Shown one piece after another: positions 24,295 through 31,905 of a stretch of DNA of 33,225 nt; within the stretch, counting starts at the first letter, position 1; every line of letters begins with the position of its first letter. Both the position numbers and the translations under genes were made by a program. The stretch comes from CBFCZU01 sp965602635 (GTDB lineage: Bacteria > Planctomycetota > Phycisphaerae > SM23-33). A model generated the notes under the pieces. That model was not told where the DNA came from, ran no database searches, and worked only from the letters and a program-made list of their open reading frames with translations. Location: positions 1-33,225 of the forward strand of contig CBFCZU010000012.1 of NCBI GenBank assembly GCA_965602635.1. The letters are read 5' to 3'.

Positions 24295-25737
24295 GTGACT
24301 ACGGCCAAGAGAGTGGGCCTGGCGAGCGTGGCGCTCATATCCCTGGGCGCCAGCGCTGCGTATTACGCCACCATGATGGGCATGCGCGGCTACCGGGTGA
24401 ACACGGGCTGGCTGGACTACCTGGTGCTCGGGCTGGTGGCGGCGCTGACCAGCCTGCTGCTGCTGGTGTTCTGGCGGAACGTCCACCGCACGGTGCACAG
24501 CATCGCCGACCAGATGGACCACATGGCCGACACCGGCGAGGTGGGTCTGGTCCTGGTCGATGGCGGAGACGAGCTGGGCGCGATCACCCAGCCGCTGAAC
24601 CGCTTCCTGACCAAGGTCAAGGAGCAGGCCGAGCAGCTCCAGGCCGATAACCGCGAGCTGCAGATCCAGTCCCGAATTGCCGGAGCCGAGAAGAAGCACA
24701 CCGAGGCGATCATCTTCTCCATCTCGGACGCCGTGATCGTGACCAACCGCTTCGACGAGTTGATCCTGGCCAACGACGCCGCGGAGAGCCTGCTGGGGTT
24801 CAAGCTCGCCCACAGCCTGCGGAAGAACGTCGATCAGATCATCCAGGACGGCACGCTGGTGAGGCTGATCCGCGAGACCCGCAGCGGCGGGCGAAGCCAC
24901 ACCCGCAAGGTCGTCGAGTACACCATAGACCGGAGGGGCCATCCCAGCACTTTCGGCGTCACGCTCTCCTGCGTGATAACCAGCGATGACTCGGTCTCGG
25001 GCGTGGTGGCGGTGCTGCACGACGTGACGCGAGAGAAGGAGATCTCGCAGATGAAGACCGAGTTCGTCTCCAGCGTCTCCCACGAGCTTCGGACGCCGCT
25101 GTCCTCGATCAAAGCCTACGTGGAGATGCTGCTGGACGGAGAGGCCGAGAGCGAGAAGACCCGGCGCGAGTACTACGAGATCATCGCCGGCGAGGCCGAC
25201 CGCCTCAACCGCCTCATCGAGAACATACTCAACATATCGCGGATCGAGTCCGGCGTGGTCCGGGTGGTCCGCGAGCCGCTGAGCCTCACCGAGACGGCCG
25301 AGCAGGTGCTGGACGTGGTCGCCCCCCAGGCAAAGGCCAGGAACATCGAGCTGGAGGACCGCCAGATGCCGGTCTTCCATCAGGTCGAGGCCGACAAGGA
25401 CATGATCTACCAGGCGGTGCTGAACCTGGTGGGCAATGCCATCAAGTACACGCCCCGCGGCGGGAAGGTGACGGTTGGCACCAGCGTCGACGAGCGCCGC
25501 GGCGTGGCGGTGTGCGAAGTGATCGACACCGGGGTGGGGATCGCTCTGGAAGACCTGCCCCACATCTTCGACAAGTTCTACCGCGTCAAGGGGCACAAGA
25601 AGATGGCCAAGGGAACGGGCCTGGGATTGACGCTGGTAAAGCACATCGTGGAGACCGTTCACGACGGAAAGCTGACAGTCGCCAGCGAAGCGGGCAAGGG
25701 AAGCGCCTTTCGTATGGAGCTGCCGGTCCTTAAGTGA
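24295..25737 (+). CDS. Membrane-bound PAS sensor histidine kinase
   Basis: 480 residues. Two N-terminal membrane helices (about residues 8-25 and 40-60) with a very short outer loop are followed by a HAMP-like segment, then a PAS domain (about 128-240, AIIFSISDAVIVTNRFDELI). The HisKA domain has FVSSVSHELRTPLSSIKAY with the phosphorylatable His at 263. The ATPase domain has N box NLVGNAIKYTP, G1 DTGVGI, F box HIFDKFYRV and G2 GTGLGLTLV. All catalytic motifs are intact. The start is GTG 24295 with GAGGGG eight bases upstream. The short periplasmic loop suggests it senses a membrane or cytosolic cue, perhaps through PAS. It is followed 14 bases later by its likely partner, the response regulator. 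Confidence 0.93.
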   Translation: MTTAKRVGLASVALISLGASAAYYATMMGMRGYRVNTGWLDYLVLGLVAALTSLLLLVFWRNVHRTVHSIADQMDHMADTGEVGLVLVDGGDELGAITQPLNRFLTKVKEQAEQLQADNRELQIQSRIAGAEKKHTEAIIFSISDAVIVTNRFDELILANDAAESLLGFKLAHSLRKNVDQIIQDGTLVRLIRETRSGGRSHTRKVVEYTIDRRGHPSTFGVTLSCVITSDDSVSGVVAVLHDVTREKEISQMKTEFVSSVSHELRTPLSSIKAYVEMLLDGEAESEKTRREYYEIIAGEADRLNRLIENILNISRIESGVVRVVREPLSLTETAEQVLDVVAPQAKARNIELEDRQMPVFHQVEADKDMIYQAVLNLVGNAIKYTPRGGKVTVGTSVDERRGVAVCEVIDTGVGIALEDLPHIFDKFYRVKGHKKMAKGTGLGLTLVKHIVETVHDGKLTVASEAGKGSAFRMELPVLK

Positions 25738-25751
25738 GAGGTGATACTGCG

Positions 25752-26240
25752 ATGCCCAAAAAGATCCTGGTAGCCGACGACGAAGCGCACATTCGGCACA
25801 TCGTCTCGACCAAGCTGTCGAACGCGGGTTTCGAGGTGGTCACGGCCTCCGACGGTGAGGAGGCGCTGGAGGCGTGCCTGGCCGAGAAGCCGGACATGAT
25901 CATCACCGACCTCCAGATGCCCTTCATGACAGGCGTGGAATTCTGCATCCGCCTGCGCGAGAGCGAGCGGGCAGGCGATGCGCCCGATCCCGGGCGGGAG
26001 CGGTCCCCTCGCGTCCCGGTGCTAATGCTGACCGCTCGGGGCTTTGACCTCGAGCCGCACGAGATGGTCGCCGCCGGGATCGTCGACGTGCTGTCGAAGC
26101 CATTCAGCCCGCGGGAGATACTGGCGAGGGTCAAGCAGATGCTCGGCGAGTCGGACCAGGCCCCGGGCGACGGTTCGTCGCTGCCGCCGGCCACGAGCCA
26201 CTGCTGCGGCCAGGGCCCCGAAACGAGGGAGCAGACCTGA
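25752..26240 (+). CDS. Single-domain response regulator (CheY-like)
   Basis: 162 residues. Receiver domain with the acidic pair (VADDEAH, D9/D10), the phospho-acceptor D53 in MIITDLQMPFMTG, Thr in VLMLTARG and Lys in LSKPFSP. A basic insert of about 15 residues (GDAPDPGRERSPRVP) precedes beta4. There is no DNA-binding or enzymatic output domain; a Pro/Ser/Cys-containing tail of about 25 residues ends the chain. The start is ATG 25752, since GAGAGG lies about nine bases ahead. The stop overlaps the ATG of the HD-GYP gene (TGATG), so the two are translationally coupled. The simplest reading is kinase, then regulator, then modulation of the HD-GYP enzyme by protein contact, which is an inference. 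Confidence 0.92.
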   Translation: MPKKILVADDEAHIRHIVSTKLSNAGFEVVTASDGEEALEACLAEKPDMIITDLQMPFMTGVEFCIRLRESERAGDAPDPGRERSPRVPVLMLTARGFDLEPHEMVAAGIVDVLSKPFSPREILARVKQMLGESDQAPGDGSSLPPATSHCCGQGPETREQT

Positions 26241-27973
26241 TGTCGGGCGCAGCGCCCCAGACAACCCTGACGCCTTTGCCCGTGCAGCCGCTCCTGGAGC
26301 AGCTCAATGCCCGGCTGGAAGGGCTGGGACTGAGGGTCTCGCTGTGGAACCCCTCCGGCACGCCGCTGATCTGGCCCTGCGGCGAGGACGAGTTCTGCCG
26401 CCAGATGTGCGGTGACAGGAGCTCCTCCGAGGCGCCGAAGGAGGATTGGAGCTTCCGCAAGCTCTGCATGGACAGGATAGGCGACCTCGCCCAGCGGGTC
26501 TGCCTGGAGGACCGCGCCGCCATAGCCCGGACCCCCTCCAACTGCTGCCTGGTGGCCGTGCCTATCCGCCGGCGCCGCCGGGCGGCGGGGGCGGTGGTTG
26601 CCTGCTGGCCAACCTTCCAGACGCCCGACGGCGAGGAGTTCGCCCGTGCCTGTTCACAGGCATCGTTGGACGCCGACCTGATGACCATGCTGTGCAAGCG
26701 CGCCGCCCGTCACGACGCCCGCGAGGCCGAGACCCTCTGCCAGGTCGTCGAGTGGCTCATCCAGGACGAGCAGGCCAAGCAAGTCGCGCGCGACGAGGTC
26801 GACACGCTCTCGAACAACCTTGCCAACACCTACGAGGAGCTGTCGCTGCTGTACCGCATAAGCGGGTCGATGAAGGTCACCCAGAGCACCACGCAGTTCT
26901 TCGACAACATCTGCAACGAACTGCTGGAGGGCATGCAGCTCCAGGCCGCCGTTGCGGTGCTGGGCCCGCGAGAGGGCGGCCCCAAGCCCCACATGCCGGA
27001 AGGCGAGGAATCCGAAGCCGACAGGGAGCAGGTCTTCTTTGCCGGGGCCCTGCCTCTGACGGCCGAGCAGATGGCCCAGATAGCCAAGCACTACCTTTAC
27101 CCTCGCCTGGGCGGCTCGCCGCGGGCGATCATCGAAAACCAGTTCGCCAACCAGGCCGGGCACCTGGGCGCCGCCGCCAGCGAGATCCGCACCCTGATCG
27201 CCGTGCCCCTGACCAGCGCAGAGCGGTACAAGGGAATGCTGGTGGGGATCAACAAGGGCAGCGGGGAGTTCGACAGCGTCGATCTGAAGCTCATCAGCTC
27301 CATCTCCAGCCAGGCGGCGATGTTCCTGGAGAATCACCACCTGTATGAGGACCTCCAGGACCTGCTGATGGGCATGCTGCACGCCCTGACGGCGAGCATC
27401 GACGCGAAGGACCCGCACACCTGCGGACACTCGCGGCGGGTGGCGCTGCTGAGCCGGAGGCTGGCCCAGATGTGCGGATTCGAGGAGCGGCGCGTGGAGC
27501 GGGTGTATCTGGCGGGGTTGCTGCACGACATCGGCAAGATCGGCATGCGGGAGGCCGTGCTGGGCAAGGTCGGGCGGCTGACCGAGGCCGAGTACGCCGA
27601 AGTCAAGCGCCATCCCGAGGTTGGGGCGGGGATCCTGAGAGGCATAGCACAGATCGACGACCTCATTCCCGTCATCCTTCACCACCATGAGCGGCTGGAC
27701 GGGCGAGGATACCCCCACGGGCTCGCCGGGCGCCAGATCCCCATCGAGGCGCTGATCGTGGGCCTGGCCGACAGCTTCGACGCCATGACCTCCTACCGTC
27801 CCTATCGCGCCGCCATGCCGTTGGAGGCGGTCATCACCGAAATCCGCAGGTGCAGCGGCACGCAGTTCGACAGCCACCTGGTGGAGCTGCTGCTGTCGCT
27901 GGACCTGGAACCGTACTTGTGCGAGCTCCGCCAGTCGGCCGACCAGGAGGCCGTGGCGGCGCGGAGCAGATAA
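26240..27973 (+). CDS. GAF/HD-GYP c-di-GMP phosphodiesterase
   Basis: 577 residues, cytoplasmic. A Cys-rich N-terminal domain (about residues 1-155, CGEDEFCRQMC, KLCMDRIG, PSNCCLVAVPI) looks like a redox- or ligand-sensing module. A GAF-like domain follows (about 200-370, ending VDLKLISSISSQAAMFLE). The HD-GYP domain has HTCGHSRRV, LLHDIGKIG (H429, D430), KRHPEVGAGIL, HHHERLDGRGYP (residues 481-492) and ADSFDAMTS, and ends with GTQFDSHLVELLL. All metal-binding residues and GYP are present, so hydrolysis of c-di-GMP is expected. TGATG overlap with the response regulator argues for joint function. As part of the operon headed by a c-di-GMP riboswitch, it may close a feedback loop. Confidence 0.93.
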   Translation: MSGAAPQTTLTPLPVQPLLEQLNARLEGLGLRVSLWNPSGTPLIWPCGEDEFCRQMCGDRSSSEAPKEDWSFRKLCMDRIGDLAQRVCLEDRAAIARTPSNCCLVAVPIRRRRRAAGAVVACWPTFQTPDGEEFARACSQASLDADLMTMLCKRAARHDAREAETLCQVVEWLIQDEQAKQVARDEVDTLSNNLANTYEELSLLYRISGSMKVTQSTTQFFDNICNELLEGMQLQAAVAVLGPREGGPKPHMPEGEESEADREQVFFAGALPLTAEQMAQIAKHYLYPRLGGSPRAIIENQFANQAGHLGAAASEIRTLIAVPLTSAERYKGMLVGINKGSGEFDSVDLKLISSISSQAAMFLENHHLYEDLQDLLMGMLHALTASIDAKDPHTCGHSRRVALLSRRLAQMCGFEERRVERVYLAGLLHDIGKIGMREAVLGKVGRLTEAEYAEVKRHPEVGAGILRGIAQIDDLIPVILHHHERLDGRGYPHGLAGRQIPIEALIVGLADSFDAMTSYRPYRAAMPLEAVITEIRRCSGTQFDSHLVELLLSLDLEPYLCELRQSADQEAVAARSR

Positions 27974-27976
27974 GAA

Positions 27977-28312
27977 ATGCAGATTACCGCGGAGAGCTAT
28001 GGTCAGGCCGTCATCCTCAACTGCAAGGGTGAGCTGACCGCTGACTCGCTCGAGGCCTTCAGGCGGGCAGTGGAGCACCAACTGGCCGAGGAGCAGGTCC
28101 GGGACCTGGTGCTGAACTTCGAGGAGGTCCCGTTTCTGGACTCGGCTGCGCTTGAGTACCTGCTGGAGCTTCAGACGGCGCTGGCCGACCGCCTCGGGCA
28201 GGTGAAGCTGGCCCGGCTGGACGAGAACGTCCGCAAGATCATGGAGATAACCCGCCTGGAATCGGCATTCGAGCGGCACGACGACCTCTCCGAAGCCGTC
28301 AGGACAGTCTAA
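27977..28312 (+). CDS. STAS domain protein (anti-sigma factor antagonist-like)
   Basis: 111 residues, a lone STAS domain. The pattern QAVILNCKGELTADSLEAF, LVLNFEEVPFLDSAALEYL, VKLARLDENVRKIMEI and LESAF matches the SpoIIAA/RsbV fold. Ser in FLDSAAL stands at the phosphorylation site of those antagonists. No SpoIIAB/RsbW-type kinase or sigma factor gene is nearby. It may partner the histidine kinase or an unlinked anti-sigma factor, or act as a scaffold in a chemosensory-like complex. It starts three bases after the HD-GYP stop; the ribosome-binding site is weak, so it is probably translated by coupling. Confidence 0.88.
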   Translation: MQITAESYGQAVILNCKGELTADSLEAFRRAVEHQLAEEQVRDLVLNFEEVPFLDSAALEYLLELQTALADRLGQVKLARLDENVRKIMEITRLESAFERHDDLSEAVRTV

Positions 28313-28313
28313 C

Positions 28314-28348
28314 GGCTCGGCGGGCCGACGACAGCGCGGCCCGGAGCC
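28314..28348 (+). other. Hairpin between the STAS and pilB genes
   Basis: CGGGCCG (28321-28327) pairs with CGGCCCG (28337-28343) around nine bases. The flanking GGCTC (28314-28318) and GAGCC (28344-28348) extend the stem past a two-base bulge. No U-run follows. Confidence 0.4.
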
Positions 28349-28361
28349 TTGGCAGGGCACA

Positions 28362-30083
28362 ATGATAGACGTCGGACAAGTACAGAAGCTTCAGCTCGGG
28401 CAGTTGCTCATCCAGAGCGGCGTGGTGACAGAGGAGCAGATTGCCGAGGCCCTGCGCGCCCAGAAGGTGGGGGGCAATCGCCTGCTGCTGGGTGAAATGC
28501 TCACCCAGCAGGGGGTATGCACCGAAGAGCAGATCATGGCCGCCCTGGCCCAGGGCTACGGGATTCCCTTCGCCCGCGTCTCGCCCAGGATCGCCGACCC
28601 CCGCGTGGTTGACGTCCTGCCCAGGGAGTTCCTGGACAAGCACTGCATCCTGCCGCTATTCAAGGTCCGCAGCGCTCTGACCGTGGCGGTCTCCGAGCCC
28701 GCGAACGTGTTCATGCTGGAGGAGGTGGGGCGGATGACCAACTGCGAGGTGCAGATCGTCTGCGCCACCACCAAGGACATCCGCAGCACGCTCGAGACCC
28801 ACCTGCCCCAGGCCAACGTCTTCGTCATAGATGACATCGTCGAGGGGATGGACTCGGGCGACCTTGCCCTGATGGAGGAGCAGGGCGACGACATCGCCGA
28901 CCTGGAGGCCGCCGCCGAGGGCTCACCTGTCATACGGATGGTCAACTATCTGATCTACAGCGCCGTGCGGGAGTCGGCCTCGGACATCCACATCGAGCCC
29001 GAGGACAATGCACTGCGCGTCCGCTTCCGGGTTGACGGGTGGCTCTACGAGAAGATGCGCCTGCCGCGGAAGATGCTGCCCGCCGTGGTCAGCCGGATCA
29101 AGATCATGGCCGCGCTGGACATCTCCGAGCGCCGCCTGCCCCAGGACGGCGGAATCCACGTGCTGATGGAGAGCCGCCCCATCGACCTGCGAGTCTCGAC
29201 CGTCAACGGCAGGTCCGGCGAGAAGGTGGTCGTCCGGGTCATCGACCATCGCTCCGTCCTGGTCAACAGCGAGAAGCTGGGCTTCTCCTACGAGACGCTC
29301 AAGCAGTGGCGCAAGGTGATCTCCAAGCCCAACGGCATCGTGCTGGTCACCGGGCCCACCGGAAGCGGCAAGTCCACCACCCTCTACAGCGTGCTGAAGG
29401 AACTCAACAGCGACGAGGTGAACATCTGCACCATCGAGGACCCGGTGGAGTTCAACCTTGCCTGGGTCAACCAGTTCCAGGTCAACGAGAGGATCGGCTT
29501 TGGCTTCTCCGCCGCCCTGCGGTCGCTGCTCCGCCAGGACCCGGACATAGTCATGGTGGGCGAGATCCGCGACGGGGAGACGGCCAAGATCGCCGTTCAG
29601 GCGGCCCTGACCGGGCACCTGGTCTTCGCCACGCTGCACACGAACGACGCCCCCGGCGCGATCACCCGGCTGCTGAACATCGGTGTTGAGCCCTACCTGA
29701 CGGCCGCCTCCATCGAGGGCGTGCTCGGGCAGCGCCTGGTGCGGAAGATATGCAACAACTGCAAGACGCCCTACGACCCCCCGCCCAACATCCGCCGCGC
29801 CGTCGAGCGACTGGCGGGCGAGGTGGACACGTTCTATCGCGGCCTGGGGTGCGAGAAGTGCCGCAAGACCGGATACTCCGGGCGGATCGGGGTCTTCGAG
29901 CTGCTGGTGCCCGATGACTCGATGAGGGACCGCCTCACCAGCGCGCCCAACATAAGCGAACTCCGCCAACTGGCGGCGAAGAGCGGAATGGTCAGTTTGC
30001 GCGCCGACGGCATGGCCAAGGTCAAGGCCGGCATCACCACGGTCGAGGAGGTCTTCCGGGTGACCGCCGCGTCGGGCGGCTGA
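28362..30083 (+). CDS. pilB: Assembly ATPase (PilB/GspE family) with MshEN-like N-terminus
   Basis: 573 residues. A hexameric cytoplasmic ATPase that drives pilin addition through PilC. N-terminal residues ~12-65 contain two MshEN-type half-motifs, QLGQLLIQSGVVTEEQIAEA and LLGEMLTQQGVCTEEQIMAA, each continuing AL-x-Q, a fold that binds c-di-GMP in MshE and relatives. A second N-domain part follows, then the catalytic core: Walker A GPTGSGKSTT (about residue 331), Asp box TIEDPVEFNL, Walker B DPDIVMVGEIRDGETA, His box TGHLVFATLHTNDA, and a zinc tetracysteine (CNNC and CEKC). The C-terminal part is normal. No PilT-like paralogue is present in the window, so retraction is not indicated here. Confidence 0.96.
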   Translation: MIDVGQVQKLQLGQLLIQSGVVTEEQIAEALRAQKVGGNRLLLGEMLTQQGVCTEEQIMAALAQGYGIPFARVSPRIADPRVVDVLPREFLDKHCILPLFKVRSALTVAVSEPANVFMLEEVGRMTNCEVQIVCATTKDIRSTLETHLPQANVFVIDDIVEGMDSGDLALMEEQGDDIADLEAAAEGSPVIRMVNYLIYSAVRESASDIHIEPEDNALRVRFRVDGWLYEKMRLPRKMLPAVVSRIKIMAALDISERRLPQDGGIHVLMESRPIDLRVSTVNGRSGEKVVVRVIDHRSVLVNSEKLGFSYETLKQWRKVISKPNGIVLVTGPTGSGKSTTLYSVLKELNSDEVNICTIEDPVEFNLAWVNQFQVNERIGFGFSAALRSLLRQDPDIVMVGEIRDGETAKIAVQAALTGHLVFATLHTNDAPGAITRLLNIGVEPYLTAASIEGVLGQRLVRKICNNCKTPYDPPPNIRRAVERLAGEVDTFYRGLGCEKCRKTGYSGRIGVFELLVPDDSMRDRLTSAPNISELRQLAAKSGMVSLRADGMAKVKAGITTVEEVFRVTAASGG

Positions 30084-30098
30084 CGGCGAGTAGTGGAG

Positions 30099-30136
30099 GC
30101 CCCTGGCGCAGGGGCGCGCCGGCCCGCGGGCCGGCG
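30099..30136 (+). other. Tandem hairpins between pilB and pilC
   Basis: GCCCCTG pairs with CAGGGGC around GCG (30099-30115). It is followed immediately by a 20-bp perfect palindrome (30117-30136, CGCCGGCCCG and its reverse complement). Just after come AAAGGA and the pilC start. Confidence 0.45.
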
Positions 30137-30153
30137 GAAAGGAACAGGCAGAC

Positions 30154-31365
30154 ATGCCCAGATTCATCTATCAGGTCCGGGACATCAGAGGAGGCATGCT
30201 CAGCGGCGTGCTGGCCGCCTCCGACGTGACCGAGGCCAGCCGCCAGCTACGCAGCGACGGGCATGTCATCGTGGACCTCCGCGAGCAGCAGGACTCGGTC
30301 CGGACCCGGGCCGCCGCAAGCACCACCCGGGTCAGGAACACCGACGTGATCATCTTCGCCAACCAGTTGGCCGTCATGGTGGACACCGGCGTGCCGCTCA
30401 TCGAGGCCCTCGACGCCATCGCCGCCCAGATCAAGAGCGAGAGCTTCAAGCCCGTGCTGGTGGAGATCGCCGACCAGGTCAAGGCCGGCGGCGAGTTCTC
30501 CAACGCCCTGGCCACCTACCCCAGGATATTCGACCACCTGTTCGTCTCGATGGTCCGCGCCTCAGAGGCGTCGGGGACCATGGGCGCCATGCTCCAGCGC
30601 GTCGCCAAGTACCTTCAGAAGCAGCGCGCCCTGCGAAGGCAGGTCAAGGGCGCCATGGCCTACCCGCTGGCGATGCTCGGCTTCTGCGTGCTCGTGGTGG
30701 CGGGCATGCTCACCTTCATCCTGCCCCGGTTCGAGAAGATCTACGGCGGCAAGTCGCAGGCCCTGCCCGCCCCGACGCGCGCCCTGCTGTGGGCCTCCGC
30801 CGTCGTGGTGGAGCACTGGCCGTTCATGCTCGCCGGCGCGGTGCTCGCCGTCTTGGGTGTCTATACTTACGCGCGCTCCCCGCAGGGGCAGCGCGGATTC
30901 GACGCGATCCGCCTCCGGCTGCCGGTGCTCGGGCCGATGTTCCGCCGCGCGTCCCTGGCGCGGTCGCTGCGAACCTTCGCCGCCATGGTCAACACCGGCG
31001 TGAACATGCTCGAGTCGCTGGAGATTACCGCCGACGTGTCAGGCAACTGCCACTACGCCGACGTCTGGCGGCAGCTGGGGCGGAGGGTCAAGGAGGGCGG
31101 AGGCCTCTCCGAGGAAATGCTCGGCCACGAGCTGATCCCCCGTTCGGTGACGCAGATGGTCGCGGCGGGGGAGCGTTCAGGCCGGCTGGGCTCGGTGCTC
31201 GACCGCATCGCCGGCTTCTGCGAGGAGGACCTCGACGCGTCCGTGCGCGTCGTCACCGCCTTCATCGAGCCGGCCATGATCATCATCATGGGCACGATCA
31301 TCGGCGGAATCGCCCTGGCGCTGCTGCTGCCGGTCTTCTCGCTCTCGAAGATCATCGCGCACTGA
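30154..31365 (+). CDS. pilC: Inner-membrane platform protein (PilC/GspF family)
   Basis: 403 residues. A polytopic inner-membrane protein that couples the assembly ATPase to the growing fibre. The N-terminal part (FIYQVRDIRGGMLSGVLAAS) and two T2SSF domains are clear: the first near residues 65-190 (FANQLAVMVDTGVPLIEALD, followed by VKGAMAYPLAMLGFCVLVV), the second near 265-395 (SLARSLRTFAAMVNTGVNML, then SVTQMVAAGERSGRLGSVLD). Three to four membrane helices are visible (about residues 170-195, 215-240 and 370-395). AAAGGA lies upstream of the ATG. It is the last gene of the cluster. Confidence 0.95.
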   Translation: MPRFIYQVRDIRGGMLSGVLAASDVTEASRQLRSDGHVIVDLREQQDSVRTRAAASTTRVRNTDVIIFANQLAVMVDTGVPLIEALDAIAAQIKSESFKPVLVEIADQVKAGGEFSNALATYPRIFDHLFVSMVRASEASGTMGAMLQRVAKYLQKQRALRRQVKGAMAYPLAMLGFCVLVVAGMLTFILPRFEKIYGGKSQALPAPTRALLWASAVVVEHWPFMLAGAVLAVLGVYTYARSPQGQRGFDAIRLRLPVLGPMFRRASLARSLRTFAAMVNTGVNMLESLEITADVSGNCHYADVWRQLGRRVKEGGGLSEEMLGHELIPRSVTQMVAAGERSGRLGSVLDRIAGFCEEDLDASVRVVTAFIEPAMIIIMGTIIGGIALALLLPVFSLSKIIAH

Positions 31366-31444
31366 CGGGGACGGCATCGGGCGGATGTGAATGACAGTCA
31401 TGGGGCTCGCAGGCGACGGCGCCCCTGTTCGAAACAGCCGCCGG

Positions 31445-31547
31445 TTGAGGCGAAGGCCTCAAGCCTGCGGAGGGCGAGTCCTTACTAGGGACGTGGGCGC
31501 GTCGGCCCGTTCGGCGGCGCGCTCACGCTTTCGCTCGCCCCCGCAGG
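31445..31547 (+). other. Structured intergenic region after the operon
   Basis: TTGAGGC pairs perfectly with GCCTCAA around GAAG (31445-31462). Directly after it, CCTGCGGAGGGCGAG (31464-31478) can pair with CTCGCCCCCGCAGG (31534-31547) with one bulge, enclosing about 55 bases that can themselves fold. It may be the operon terminator, although no U-tract is seen, or a small structured RNA. The remaining sequence between 31366 and 31626 shows nothing else I can support. Confidence 0.45.
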
Positions 31548-31626
31548 CATAACGAAGGCGGCCCCGACGGACCGCCATCATGATTCGAACGACATTATCT
31601 CCCTGGCGCCCGCCCGGAGGTGCGGC

Positions 31627-31905
31627 TCAGGGGTCGCGCTCCTCGCCCCGGGGTACGACGACGTTCATCTTGCACTCCGCCGCCATGTCCAGGAACTCCT
31701 CCTGGCCTAGCTGTTCGAGGGGTTTGCCCCGGTCCTTGAGCTTCTCGCCGAACTTGACGCACTTCTCCTGCATCAGCTCGTGAGTCTCGTGGCTGCCGCC
31801 GACGATGCGGAAGTGCTCCCCGCGCGTGGCGCGGATGTGCCCGTCCGTGCCGTCAAGCCCGATGCCCAGCAGAATCGCCTTCTTGCGCGAGTTCGGCGCT
31901 CTCAC
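31627..31905 (-). CDS. Small conserved hypothetical protein
   Basis: 92 residues. KKAILLGIGLDGTDGHIRAT, then GEHFRIVGGSHETHELMQEK, then FGEKLKDRGKPLEQLGQEEF and CKMNVV resemble a small family I recall from Planctomycetes genomes, but I cannot assign a function. There is no signal peptide or membrane helix; it is predicted to be an alpha/beta cytosolic protein. The start is GTG 31905, supported by GGGAG six bases upstream. It is transcribed toward the pilus operon, and the 170-base gap before the next gene on the plus strand probably holds divergent promoters. Confidence 0.75.
   Translation of the reverse strand: MRAPNSRKKAILLGIGLDGTDGHIRATRGEHFRIVGGSHETHELMQEKCVKFGEKLKDRGKPLEQLGQEEFLDMAAECKMNVVVPRGEERDP

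Noticed and set aside
26654..28360. 568-codon open frame on the minus strand
   Set aside because: Antisense to the HD-GYP and STAS genes, both with complete motifs.
31570..31600. GATTCGAAC resembling a tRNA T-loop
   Set aside because: No acceptor, D or anticodon stems could be drawn on either strand around it.
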